A stretch of 64,000 nt of DNA from the NCBI GenBank assembly GCA_027494165.1, contig JAOSJM010000009.1, forward strand, positions 1 to 64,000, written 5' to 3'. Below the pieces are notes generated by a model. That model was not told the origin of the DNA, made no database searches, and saw only the letters and a program-made list of their open reading frames with translations. The position numbers and the translations under genes were made by a program. This DNA comes from Acidimicrobiia bacterium. Lineage in GTDB: Bacteria; Actinomycetota; Acidimicrobiia; IMCC26256; JAOSJM01. Of the stretch, positions 27,146 through 35,970 are shown in pieces; the stretch's first letter is position 1; each line of letters opens with the position of its first letter.

Positions 27146-28588
27146 CTACAAGGCCCGGTTGGCCAAGGTGCGGGAGCGGGTGAAGGCCAACAGCCCGTCG
27201 GGGCCCAGCTCCCGGCCGAGGCCCGACTCCTTCCACCCGCCGAACGGGGCCCGGGCGTCCACGGCGAACATCCCGTGGGCGTTGACGAAGACCGTGCCCG
27301 CCTCGAGGCGGCGCGCCAGGTCGGAGGCCAGACCCGGGTCGCCCGACCACACCGAGGCACAGAGCCCGAACGTCGTGTCGTTCGCCTGGGTGACGACGTC
27401 GTCGAAGTCGTCGTAGCCCATGACCGGGAGGGCGGGCCCGAACTGCTCCTCGCGGACGAGCCGGCTCCCCGGCGGCGCGCCGACGACGATCGTGGGGCGC
27501 GAGAGGTGGCCCGCGGCGCCCGCGTCCTCCGGCCGAACGCCGCCGCAGCGGTACGCCGTCGCACCCTCCGCCTCGGCCTCCGCGACCAGCTCCTCCACCC
27601 GGTCCCGACCGGCGGCGGTGTGGAGCGGCCCCATCGTGACCTCGCCGGCGAGACCGTCGCCGATCACGGCCCGCTCGCACTCGGCGACGAGGGCGTCGGT
27701 CACCTCCTCCACCCGGTCGCGGGGAACGTAGAGGCGTTTGACGGCCATGCAGACCTGGCCGGCGGTGAGGAAGGCGGCGGCCACGAGCGCCCCCGCCAGA
27801 TCCTCGTCGACGCCGACGTCGGGAGCGAGGATGGCCGGGTCGTTGCCTCCCAGCTCGAGCACCGCGGGGGCCATCCGGGCCGAGGCGGCGGCGAGGACCG
27901 CCCGCCCTGTCGGCACGCCGCCGGTGAAGGAGACGAGGTCGATCCCCGGGTGCCCGACCATCGATCGGCCCAACTCGGGCCCGGGCCCGCTGACGGTGTT
28001 GAGCACGCCGGCCGGCAGCGCTGCGGCCATCGCCGCCGCCACCGCGAGCATGGCGGCCGGGCAGGTGGGGGGCGGCTTGGCGACGGCCGTGTTCCCGGCG
28101 ATCAGCGCCGGCACCACCTTCGTGGCCATGAGTGAGACCGGCCAGTTGAACGGCAGGATCGCGCCCACCACACCCCAGGGGACCGGCTCGATCTCGGTCT
28201 CCCCGAGATCATCGACGAGACGCCGGGGAGCGAGGGCCTCGGGAGCCAGGTCCCGGTACACGTCGGCCAGGTGCGCCGGGAGGCCCACGTCGAAGACGGC
28301 CTCCTGGAGGACCTTCCCCTGCTCGCGGGTCAGGAGCGGGGCGAGGTCCTGCTCCTCGACGACCTGCTCCGCGGCCGCGCTCGCCTGGACGACGAGCTGG
28401 ATCCGTTCCGCGAGGGGCGTGCGCGACCACTCGGTGGCCGCGGCCCGGGCGGCCTCGACCGCGGCGTCGAGCTGGCGACACGACGACGCCGGAGCGCGAT
28501 GGACGACCTCCCCGGGTCGGACCGGATTGCGGATCTCGTAGTCGCCCTCGTCTCCCCGGACGGCCTGCCCGGCGATCACCAGCATCAC
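27146..28588 (-). CDS. NAD(P)-dependent aldehyde dehydrogenase
   Basis: 480 residues, full length for the family. VPWGVVGAILPFNWPVSL and KPPPTCP form the cofactor site, LELGGNDPAI carries the general-base Glu, TAGQVCMAVKRLYVP the catalytic Cys, and EEQFGPALPVMGYDDFDD the second conserved block, with PFGGWKESGLGRELG near the end. It oxidises an aldehyde to an acid, here presumably a side-chain or ring-derived intermediate. The ATG overlaps the stop of the SCP2-like gene by four bases (ATGA). Confidence 0.9.
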   Translation of the reverse strand: MMLVIAGQAVRGDEGDYEIRNPVRPGEVVHRAPASSCRQLDAAVEAARAAATEWSRTPLAERIQLVVQASAAAEQVVEEQDLAPLLTREQGKVLQEAVFDVGLPAHLADVYRDLAPEALAPRRLVDDLGETEIEPVPWGVVGAILPFNWPVSLMATKVVPALIAGNTAVAKPPPTCPAAMLAVAAAMAAALPAGVLNTVSGPGPELGRSMVGHPGIDLVSFTGGVPTGRAVLAAASARMAPAVLELGGNDPAILAPDVGVDEDLAGALVAAAFLTAGQVCMAVKRLYVPRDRVEEVTDALVAECERAVIGDGLAGEVTMGPLHTAAGRDRVEELVAEAEAEGATAYRCGGVRPEDAGAAGHLSRPTIVVGAPPGSRLVREEQFGPALPVMGYDDFDDVVTQANDTTFGLCASVWSGDPGLASDLARRLEAGTVFVNAHGMFAVDARAPFGGWKESGLGRELGPDGLLAFTRSRTLANRAL

Positions 28589-29001
28589 GGCGTCTCGAGC
28601 AGGTCGGTCCGGCCCCGCTCACGCAGGAGGCCTTCGTACAGACCGAACGCCGGCTTCATCATCGGGACCATGCGCATGAGCCGGGCCACCCCACCCCTGG
28701 CCTTGATCTGACCCCGGGCCATGGCGGCCGCGACGTTGAGGCGGCCGAGCCAGAACCGGTTTCCGACGTCGGCCTCCATCTCCATCCACGCGTCGAAGCG
28801 CTCGGGGACCGAGCCGCGCACGACGACCGGGGGATCGCGGGTGAGGTCCAGGGTGAGGTCGGCCGGAGGGTTCGTGTAGCGCACGTGCAGGACCGATCGC
28901 AGGGTCTGCATCTTCGGACCGAGCACGGGATCCCCCAGCAGCGCCTCGAAGAAGTCCCCGAGGGTCGAGTAGACGTCGTGCGAATCCGAGAACGCGCCCA
29001 C
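28585..29001 (-). CDS. SCP2 sterol-binding domain protein
   Basis: 138 residues forming one SCP2-type lipid-binding domain: VLHVRYTNPPADLTLDLT, VVVRGSVPERFDAWMEMEADV, FWLGRLNVAAAMARGQIKARGGVARLMRMVP. SCP2 domains bind acyl-CoA, sterol or other hydrophobic ligands. The GTG start is directly after the ligase stop, and its own stop overlaps the aldehyde dehydrogenase start. Placement between an acyl-CoA ligase and a dehydrogenase suggests it shuttles an insoluble CoA ester between enzymes, which is inference. Confidence 0.8.
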   Translation of the reverse strand: MGAFSDSHDVYSTLGDFFEALLGDPVLGPKMQTLRSVLHVRYTNPPADLTLDLTRDPPVVVRGSVPERFDAWMEMEADVGNRFWLGRLNVAAAMARGQIKARGGVARLMRMVPMMKPAFGLYEGLLRERGRTDLLETP

Positions 29002-30522
29002 CTATCCCACCCTCCGTTCCCGACCGGCCCAGTAGGGCTCCCGGATCAGCCGACGGAGCACCTTGCCGTTGGGGTTCTTGGGCAAGGGCTCGGCGGCGAA
29101 GTCGTATCCACGCGGGACCTTGAACGCGGCGAGCTGACCGCGGCACCACTCGTCGAGCTCCTCGCCGGTCACCCCGGCGCCTTCCTGCACCCGGACGACG
29201 GCCCGGACCGACTCGCCCCATCGCTCGTCCGGGGTCGACACCACCGCCGCCTCGGCGATCCCCGGATGGGCGAGCAGGACGTCTTCGACCTCGCGGGGGT
29301 ACACGTTGAAGCCGCCCGACACGATCATGTCGGCCTTGCGGTCCACGATGAAGAGGTAGCCTTCCTCGTCGAGGTAGCCCAGATCCGAGGTCCGGAACCA
29401 GCCCCCCGGCGTGAACACCTCGGCGCTCGCCTCGGGTCGGTTCCAGTAGCCGGCCATGACGTGGGGTCCCCTCGTCACGACCTCCCCGACCTCGCCGGGC
29501 GGGAGCTCGTGACCCTGCTCGTCGGCCACGGTCAGCTCCACGGGGAAGCTCGGCCGGCCGGCCGAGGCGAGCCGCCGGCTCCCGGGGACGTGCTCGTGCT
29601 TGTGGAGGAAGGTGTCGCCGCCGAGGGCCTCGGTCATCCCGTAGGTCTGCTGGAAGACCGGCCCCAGGACCTCGAGGCACTGCTCGAGCTTGCCCGGCGC
29701 GATCGGCGAGCCGCCGTAGAGCACGGTCCGTAGCGTCGAGGTGTCGACGGGGTGGCGCCCCAGGACCTCGAGGAGCGCGTAGATCATCGTGGGCACGAGG
29801 AGGAGGGTCGTGACCCGGTGCCTCGGGATCGCCTCGAGGAGCTCGACGGGATCGAAGCCTGAGTAGACGACCTGGGTCCCGCCCCGGTAGAGGAAGGGGT
29901 AAGCGAACCCACCGCTCGCGTGGCTCATCGGCCCGACGTGGAGGAGCACGTCGTCGGGCCCGACCCCGATGTCGATGAGCGCCCCGGAGGTCATCGCGAG
30001 CCAGTTGCCGTGGGTCTGCATGACGCCCTTCGGCCGCCCGGTCGTCCCCGACGAGTACTGGAGCGCGGCGAGGGTGTCGGGCCCCAGGTCGAGACCCGGC
30101 GCCGAGGCTGCGGCGGCCTCGAGCAGCGCGTCGTACTCGCCACCGGTCCGGATGACGTGCTCGACCGCCCCGAGGTCGGTCGCCTCCAAGAGCCCCTCGA
30201 ACTCGTCGCTGACGATCACGGTCCTCGCCCCGGAGTCGGCCAGTTGGTGGGCGATTTCGGGAGGGGCGCTGCGCGGGTTCACGTAGGTGCGCACGAGCCC
30301 GGCCTTCAGCAGCCCGAAGGTGACGTCGAACCACTCCAACCGGTTCCCGAGGAGCACCGCGACCCGTTCACCGGGGCGGCAGCCGAGCCCCGCCATCACG
30401 TGGGCGAACTGATTGGAGCGCTCCTCGAGCTCGCGGAAGCTCATCGTTCGGCCACCGTCGATCACCGCCGGCCGGTTCCCGAACCAGCAGGCGGCGCGGG
30501 TGACGAGCGTCGCCAGGTTCAC
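29002..30522 (-). CDS. AMP-forming acyl-CoA ligase (FadD-like)
   Basis: 506 residues of the ANL family. A3 is LQYSSGTTGRPKGVMQTH, A5 is TYGMTEALGGD, A7 is WFRTSDLGYLDEEGYL with DRKADMIVSGGFNVYP, and the catalytic Lys lies in LPKNPNGKVLRRLIREPYW. GTG 30522 has AGGAGG upstream. It opens an operon of seven genes (ligase, SCP2, aldehyde dehydrogenase, two crotonases, two SDRs) under box C, so it probably activates the acid that the rest of the operon degrades. Confidence 0.88.
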   Translation of the reverse strand: MNLATLVTRAACWFGNRPAVIDGGRTMSFRELEERSNQFAHVMAGLGCRPGERVAVLLGNRLEWFDVTFGLLKAGLVRTYVNPRSAPPEIAHQLADSGARTVIVSDEFEGLLEATDLGAVEHVIRTGGEYDALLEAAAASAPGLDLGPDTLAALQYSSGTTGRPKGVMQTHGNWLAMTSGALIDIGVGPDDVLLHVGPMSHASGGFAYPFLYRGGTQVVYSGFDPVELLEAIPRHRVTTLLLVPTMIYALLEVLGRHPVDTSTLRTVLYGGSPIAPGKLEQCLEVLGPVFQQTYGMTEALGGDTFLHKHEHVPGSRRLASAGRPSFPVELTVADEQGHELPPGEVGEVVTRGPHVMAGYWNRPEASAEVFTPGGWFRTSDLGYLDEEGYLFIVDRKADMIVSGGFNVYPREVEDVLLAHPGIAEAAVVSTPDERWGESVRAVVRVQEGAGVTGEELDEWCRGQLAAFKVPRGYDFAAEPLPKNPNGKVLRRLIREPYWAGRERRVG

Positions 30523-30554
30523 GCGGGGACCTCCTCACGACGTGAGCGATAGCG

Positions 30555-30568
30555 AGTGAGTACTTACA
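30555..30568. promoter_or_regulatory. TetR-type 14-bp box C
   Basis: AGTGAGTACTTACA on the + strand; the minus-strand reading TGTAAGTACTCACT is followed by CGCTATCGC, like box A. It is 33 bases upstream of the ligase start and would control the seven-gene operon down to 23933. Confidence 0.6.
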
Positions 30569-30586
30569 CCCTTACAGGGCCCGCCG

Positions 30587-31166
30587 TCAAGCGCCGTCCC
30601 GCGGGAGCCCCAGGGCCACGAGCAGCTCCTCGTGGAGCTGCATCCAGACCGTGTGGTACGAGTCGCAGCGCGGGGAGACGAACCAGGCACGTTCCCCCTC
30701 GTCGAGACGGGCCAGTGCGTACCGGAGTCGATCACGATGCTCACCGCAACCGGGCAGGACCCTCGCCAACCGGCGGAGGAGCGGCCCGACCCGATCGTCG
30801 AGCTCGCGCAGCCGATCGACGACCTTCCAGTCGTAGCCGGGGTCGGAGTGATCGTTGGGCGCCCCCCGGCCGGACCTGCCAGTCGCTGCAGACCTGGAGA
30901 AGCTCCCGGTTGAGGGGAAGGAAGGCCTCGAAGCCCCGACGCACCGCCTCCTCCTCGGCCGAGCCGGGGGCCAGGCGGGCCCGGCGGCCGTGGAGCTCCC
31001 GCCCGGCCGCGGTGAGCACGAGGCTCGCCCCGCGCCACACCGCGAGCCCCGAGTCGACAAGGGTCCCGGCGGGACCGTCCCCGGGCGCCTCCCAGCGGCC
31101 CCGAATCCGGGCGCCGTGGAGCACCTCCCACGTCTCGTCGTCCAGGGGACCGTCCGGCCCATGCAT
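30587..31166 (-). CDS. winged-helix-like protein of unknown function (one frameshift)
   Basis: About 193 residues. The first 80 residues look like a winged helix: LDDETWEVLHGARIRGRW, then GTLVDSGLAVWRGASLVLTAAGRELH. The C-terminal half is helical (VVDRLRELDDRVGPLLRRLARVLPG, later YHTVWMQLHEELLVALGLP). The frame changes at a C6 run near 30868. ATG 31166 has AGGAGGG upstream. I do not recognise a named family; it could be a regulator or a small effector-binding protein. It is downstream of the UbiA operon after a hairpin and upstream of box C on the same strand. Confidence 0.5.
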
Positions 31167-31189
31167 CGAACCCTCCTCGTGTCGCCTTC

Positions 31190-31207
31190 GCCGGGGCGGA
31201 CCCCGGC
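31190..31207. terminator. GC-rich hairpin after the UbiA gene
   Basis: GCCGGGG and CCCCGGC form a perfect 7-bp stem with the 4-base loop CGGA, 8 bases past the UbiA stop and 23 bases before the winged-helix gene. It could end the prenyl operon or act as an attenuator. Confidence 0.45.
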
Positions 31208-31214
31208 ACCTTCC

Positions 31215-32213
31215 TCACCCGACCAGCAGCTCGAAGGCCCGACGGGTCCAGTCCACGAGCACGTAGCCCGCCCCCACCGCCACCATCATCACCGGCGGGT
31301 AGAAGCTGGCCCGGTTGAACAGCCGGTGGGCGTCCACCTCGCAGTACGTGCGGGCCAGGCGGACCGACGGCGCCACGAGCAGGACCAGACCGACAGCCCC
31401 GGCGACGGGCACGTACCACCAGGGCAACCCCGCCGGTCCGGCCACCGCCATCCCCAGCACCGTCGCACCGACGTTGCCGGCGAGGACGACCCGAGACGCG
31501 GCCTGCGGACCAGCCACCGACGGCACCGTGCGCACACCCAGGACCCGGTCCTCCTCGAGGTCGGCCCAGTCGTTCACGACGTTGCGGCCGCCGATCTCCC
31601 AGAGCGCCATCCACCCGAAGACCACCACGAGTCCCCACCCGGTCTCGGAGGTCACCGGGAACCAACCCGCCAGCGCCCCCAGCCCGACCATCACCCCGGT
31701 GAGGACGACCTTCCAGGCGCTCACCCGCGCGAGCACGCAGTAGCCGACCTCGAGGACGACCGCGATCCCCAACAGGAGGGCCGACATCGGCGCCAGCTCG
31801 AGCGCCAGCACCAGGGCCACGCCCCCGAGCGCGAGGATCCACACCATCGCGTGCCGCCGCCGCAGGTACCCCTGGGCGAGGGGATGGCGCACGATGGCCG
31901 CGTCGACGTCGAACCCCCGGTACGACTTCAGGTGGGCGAAGCGGGCCCGGTCGAGCTGGTGGTCGACGAGGTCGTTGAGCGCGAAGACCGCGTGGAGCCC
32001 GGACCAGGCGGCCACGAACCCCAGCGCCATGACTCGCACGGGCGGGATCCCCCGGGCCGCGACCAGAGCAGCGATCGCCGGCTGCGCGATCGACAGGTGC
32101 GCTTGCACCGTGCGCGACAGCGCGAGCAAGCACCGGATCCGGCCAGGCCGGCGGGTCGGCGCCTGGTGTGCGCGGGGAGCGACGCTCCCGTCGCGTGGCC
32201 TAGCGGGCGACAT
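31215..32213 (-). CDS. UbiA-family prenyltransferase
   Basis: 332 residues and eight or nine membrane helices. Both Asp-rich metal-pyrophosphate motifs are present: FALNDLVDHQLDRARF (NDxxDxxxD) and RNVVNDWADLEEDRVLG. UbiA enzymes transfer a polyprenyl group to an aromatic or other acceptor in the membrane. The ATG at 32213 overlaps the end of the giant membrane protein gene by 14 bases. With a polyprenyl diphosphate synthase in the same operon, the donor is likely made locally; the acceptor is unknown. No other menaquinone or ubiquinone gene is in the window. Confidence 0.85.
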   Translation of the reverse strand: MSPARPRDGSVAPRAHQAPTRRPGRIRCLLALSRTVQAHLSIAQPAIAALVAARGIPPVRVMALGFVAAWSGLHAVFALNDLVDHQLDRARFAHLKSYRGFDVDAAIVRHPLAQGYLRRRHAMVWILALGGVALVLALELAPMSALLLGIAVVLEVGYCVLARVSAWKVVLTGVMVGLGALAGWFPVTSETGWGLVVVFGWMALWEIGGRNVVNDWADLEEDRVLGVRTVPSVAGPQAASRVVLAGNVGATVLGMAVAGPAGLPWWYVPVAGAVGLVLLVAPSVRLARTYCEVDAHRLFNRASFYPPVMMVAVGAGYVLVDWTRRAFELLVG

Positions 32214-35200
32214 GATCCATCCATCCCCGCGCCAGACCCACGAGGTCGCCCACCCCACCCCGTACCAGCGGGTCGCGCACCACGATGGCCACTCCGGCGA
32301 CGACCAGCCCGATCGCGGCGACGAGGCCGCCCAGGAGGAGGACGGCGAGGGCGAGGCGGTTCCGCCCGGTCCAGGCCAGGGAGCGTACGAGACGCCGGCC
32401 GTCGGCCCCCGACACCCGCCCCAGCACGGCCGCGAACGCCACGGCGAACCCGAGCCCCAGGAACCAGATCGCGACGATGTCCCCTTCCCCGCCCTGGGCT
32501 CGCCTCGCCTCCTCGAACACCAGGGTCGTGAGGTCCGCGCCGGCCAGGGCCGCCAGCGCCGGGAGCCGGAGGACGACGGCGAGCGCGGCCGAGACACCGA
32601 GCGCGGCCAGCGTGATCCCGGCGGCTCGCTCGTCGCCGGCGACGACGAGCCACGCTGCGAGCAGGTGGAGCGGAGCGGTCGCGGCAGCCGCCGCCGCCTG
32701 GGCCGAGCGCAGGCGACCCGGGGAGCCGTCGGTATGGCCGCCGGAGCTCTGCGCCTCGGTCGGTCCCGGGCCCGCCCCGCTCCACGCGGCCCGCGCCCCC
32801 ACCACCGTCACCGCGGCCACGGCCGCGGCGGCGACCGCGGCGGCGGCGGGCGCGCCGCGGCGGTCGACCTCGCACGCCCAGGCCAGACCGGCCAGGGGCA
32901 CGCTACCGGCGAGCGGGCCGGCAAGCGACCATCCGCCTCGAGCCGCGATCGCGGCCGCGGCGAGGCCGAGGGCGCCCGCCGCCCAGGCCCACGACTCGAC
33001 ATTCGCACCGGCCGCCCAGAGCCAGCCGGCCAGAGCCACGGCGGGCAGCGAGGCGAGACCGGCGGCGAGACGGCGACGCTGGCTGTCGGGCGATCCGCCG
33101 TCCGCGCTCGTCGCAACCACCGGAGCACTTTCCCGGGAAGCGCCGCGCCGGCTCCGGGAGCGGATCGCCGGGAACAGCCCAAGCGCGATGGCCCCGGCGG
33201 CCAGGGCCGCGGCGGCGAGCGCCGCTCCACCCGAGGCAGCCCGAACGGCCAGGACCGCGACCGCCGTGGCTCCCACCGCAGGCGACCAGCGCCCATCGTC
33301 TCCGGCGACGACGAACGCCGTGACCAACCCCGCGAGCGCTGCGGCCGCCAGGCCGGCGAGCGCGGGCCCTTCCGCCCCCCCGAGCCCAGCGGCGGCGACC
33401 AGCCCCCCGGCGGCCAGCTCGTGCACGCGGGGCCAGCGGCCCGGTCGCTCTCCCGGGCCCCACGGCTGAGGCAACAGGAGGAGCACCGCGGCCACGCCCC
33501 CGACGAGACCCGGGGACCAGACGGCGCCCGTGGCCGCCCCGGCGTAGGCGGCGACCGCCGCCCATCCGCGAGCGGAAGTCCTCCCCGAGAGCGCCCCGAG
33601 CGCGGCCGCGACCGCCGGTACGAGCCCAGCCACGCCGGCCCATTGCCGGGCGCCGGCCCAGGCCGCGCTCGACGCGAGCAGCAGCGCCACCGGAACGGGG
33701 AGCGCGTGGAGGAGGAAGCGGGATCGCAGGCTCGCGACCGCCACCACGACGACGGCGACGGCCACCGCCGAGGCGAGCACCGCGGCCGAGTCCCCCGGGT
33801 ACCGCAACGCGGTGGCCAGGGCTCCGAACGCGACACCGGCGGCGACGACGCCGTCGGCCAGCTCGACCACCGACCGGCCGGGCGGTCCGAACGAGGCGCC
33901 GTCCCGGAGAACGCGGCGCGCGGTCGCCGCCGGAACGAGCGCCCCCGCTCCCGGGAGGAGGAGCAGCAGCTCCCGTCCGGCGCTCGTGGGGTCGCCCAGG
34001 AGCGCGGCCACGCCGAGCACGGCCGCCGCCGCGGCCCCGTAGGCGGCGCCCCTGGCCGCCCAGGTTCGGACGCCCGCACGAAACACCCACGACGCTGTCG
34101 CCGGGACCCCCGGTGGCGGACGGACCCACCAGGACCCGAGGGAGACCAGGCCGAGGGTCAGAGCCCAGGCTCCGGCCACGGCGGCCGTCGCACCCGGCCG
34201 GTCGGCTCCCGCCACCAGGAGCAGGGCGAGCGCGCCGGCTCCGCACAGGTGCCCGGCCATGCTGGCCGTCCCCCGCCAACCCTGGAGGCCCGAGGCGACG
34301 AGGCCCGCCGCCGACCAGGCGCTCCCGACGACGAGCAGCGTCCCGGCGCCCACGACGGGTTCCCGGACGGCCCCGAGCGACGCCGCCAGGCCCAACGCGA
34401 TCGACGGTGCGGCGAGCGGCCACGGCCCTCGGGCCCGCGGAGAGGGTGGAGGGAGGCCGGGTGGACCCTCGAGCCGGCGAGGCGGGAGCAGGCGGGCCAG
34501 GGCGTCCGCCACGAGACCGAGGAGGCCCGCGAGCACCGCGACGGGCGGCGCGAGCGCGACGCCCCGCAGGTCCGTCCAGCCGGTCAGGCCGAGGAGCACA
34601 GCCAAGGTGAGCGTGCCCGAGAGCAGCAGCCCGTAGGCGGGCACGCCGGTCCGCCTCCACCGGAGCGCGTGGAGGACCACGTACCCGGCCAGCGGTGCCA
34701 CCGCGACCCCGACCCCGTGCTCGAGGAACGGCTCGACCTGGAAGAGGACGAAGAGGGTCTGGAGCCCGGCCACGACGGTGGCGGCACGGTGCAGGGACCG
34801 GGCGTGAGCCGGCCGGCCGCGACGCTCGATCAGCTCCCCGGCGACCGTGTATCCCGCGAGGACGGGAAGGCCGACGAGGGGGAGCTGGTCGAGCGTCGCC
34901 CACCCCGCCGAGGTCACGGCCAGCTCGGACCCGAAGACCAGGAAGACGAGGATCACCGTGGCCGACCAGGGACTGCCGCCGCGCAGCACGAGGACCGCCG
35001 GGAGGAGCAGGAGCGTCGCGCTCAGCAGGAGCGGTCCTGCCGTCGCCGCGACGGCCGCGATCCAGCCCAGGGTCCCCAGGAACAGCCCGAGGGCGGAGAG
35101 CAGGACCACGAGCACGACCAGGTCGGCCCGGCGGTCGTGATCGCCGGGAGCCCGCCGGTCGGCCAGGTGCTCCGCGGCCCAGAAGGCGGGCCAGCGGAGG

Positions 35201-35547
35201 AGGTGCCCCGCGACGTCGAGGCTCGCCACCTTCCGCAGCAGCTTGCCCGTCTCGCTCGCCCCGCTGTGCATCCTCGACGGGAAGCGACCCATGAGGCGGC
35301 CCTGGAGCACGAGGTGGTCATCCTCGGCCGCGATGGTCTGGAGCTCCATGAGGGGCTGACCCCGGGGTGAGACGATGAGCACGGTCCGCCGGTCGCCGGG
35401 GACGGCGGATGCGCCGAGGTGGGAGGTCGCGTCGGTACCGGCATCGGCCGGGGCCTCGGGCCCGGGGATGGTCGGCCCCACCCGGCGGGAGCCACCTGCG
35501 CCCGGTGTCGTCGGCCCGACCCGCGTGTCGCCGGCCCCCTCGCTCAC
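32200..35547 (-). CDS. giant polytopic membrane protein, 1115 residues, unknown
   Basis: The first 140 residues are soluble and include an N-terminal repeat-like RVGPT-PG pair and a TVLIVSPRGQPLMELQ ... LQGRLMGRFPSR segment. From residue 142 to the end almost everything is Ala/Leu/Val/Gly hydrophobic, with at least two dozen likely helices separated by Arg-rich loops. I see no transporter signature, glycosyltransferase motif or catalytic pattern. The GTG start is coupled to the cytochrome c stop (GTGA), and its end overlaps the UbiA start, so it belongs to the prenyl operon. Very high GC with Ala-rich helices could reflect a lipid or isoprenoid flippase or polymerase scaffold, but this is speculation. 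Confidence 0.6.
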   Translation of the reverse strand: MSEGAGDTRVGPTTPGAGGSRRVGPTIPGPEAPADAGTDATSHLGASAVPGDRRTVLIVSPRGQPLMELQTIAAEDDHLVLQGRLMGRFPSRMHSGASETGKLLRKVASLDVAGHLLRWPAFWAAEHLADRRAPGDHDRRADLVVLVVLLSALGLFLGTLGWIAAVAATAGPLLLSATLLLLPAVLVLRGGSPWSATVILVFLVFGSELAVTSAGWATLDQLPLVGLPVLAGYTVAGELIERRGRPAHARSLHRAATVVAGLQTLFVLFQVEPFLEHGVGVAVAPLAGYVVLHALRWRRTGVPAYGLLLSGTLTLAVLLGLTGWTDLRGVALAPPVAVLAGLLGLVADALARLLPPRRLEGPPGLPPPSPRARGPWPLAAPSIALGLAASLGAVREPVVGAGTLLVVGSAWSAAGLVASGLQGWRGTASMAGHLCGAGALALLLVAGADRPGATAAVAGAWALTLGLVSLGSWWVRPPPGVPATASWVFRAGVRTWAARGAAYGAAAAAVLGVAALLGDPTSAGRELLLLLPGAGALVPAATARRVLRDGASFGPPGRSVVELADGVVAAGVAFGALATALRYPGDSAAVLASAVAVAVVVVAVASLRSRFLLHALPVPVALLLASSAAWAGARQWAGVAGLVPAVAAALGALSGRTSARGWAAVAAYAGAATGAVWSPGLVGGVAAVLLLLPQPWGPGERPGRWPRVHELAAGGLVAAAGLGGAEGPALAGLAAAALAGLVTAFVVAGDDGRWSPAVGATAVAVLAVRAASGGAALAAAALAAGAIALGLFPAIRSRSRRGASRESAPVVATSADGGSPDSQRRRLAAGLASLPAVALAGWLWAAGANVESWAWAAGALGLAAAAIAARGGWSLAGPLAGSVPLAGLAWACEVDRRGAPAAAAVAAAAVAAVTVVGARAAWSGAGPGPTEAQSSGGHTDGSPGRLRSAQAAAAAATAPLHLLAAWLVVAGDERAAGITLAALGVSAALAVVLRLPALAALAGADLTTLVFEEARRAQGGEGDIVAIWFLGLGFAVAFAAVLGRVSGADGRRLVRSLAWTGRNRLALAVLLLGGLVAAIGLVVAGVAIVVRDPLVRGGVGDLVGLARGWMDHVAR

Positions 35548-35970
35548 CGGGACCTCTCGTAGGCGACCACCGCTTGGATCTCGCCTTCGTCGAGTCGTTC
35601 CCCCAGCCAGGCATCCCCCCGTGCCCTCGCCTCCGACGCCGTACGGCTCGCCCCGGCGACTCCCATCCGAGACGAAGGCGACCTGCTCGCCGACGTCGGG
35701 AAAGCGTCGGATCACCTCGCCTCCGCTCAGGCGGGGCGCGACACCACCCGAGCCGCCCCGCCCGTGGCACGCCTGGCAGTGACGCCGATAGACCTGCTCA
35801 CCCCGGGCCAGGACCTCCGGAGGAGCGCTCTCGACGGTCATCCCCGGCCTCGACGCCATCGGGCTCCGCCCGGGCCCCTCACCGGCGAACCCACTCACGA
35901 CGAGGACCGACGCCGCGACGAAGACCGCCGCGAGACCGGATGCCGCCAGGCCGGGGCCCTCGCTCAACAC
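35544..35970 (-). CDS. membrane-anchored cytochrome c (two apparent frameshifts)
   Basis: A short N-terminal hydrophobic segment (residues 8-30) is followed by the haem site YRRHCQACHG with Cys65, Cys68 and His69. Further on, PRLSGGEVIRRFPDVGEQVAFVSDGSRRGEPYGVGG leads to GGMPGWG, whose Met would be the axial ligand, and the end GEIQAVVAYERSR. These last parts lie in other frames because of two single-base changes in G runs near 35613 and 35600. The true stop TGA at 35544 overlaps the GTG of the giant membrane protein. The GTG start overlaps the polyprenyl synthase stop by seven bases. A periplasmic electron carrier is expected. Confidence 0.65.

Noticed and set aside
32200..35970. A single 1256-residue cytochrome c-membrane fusion protein
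   Set aside because: The open frame is continuous, but the cytochrome's own C-terminus (GGMPGW, AVVAYERSR, TGA) is visible in other frames and ends in a GTGA overlap with a new GTG start, so two genes with indels explain it better.
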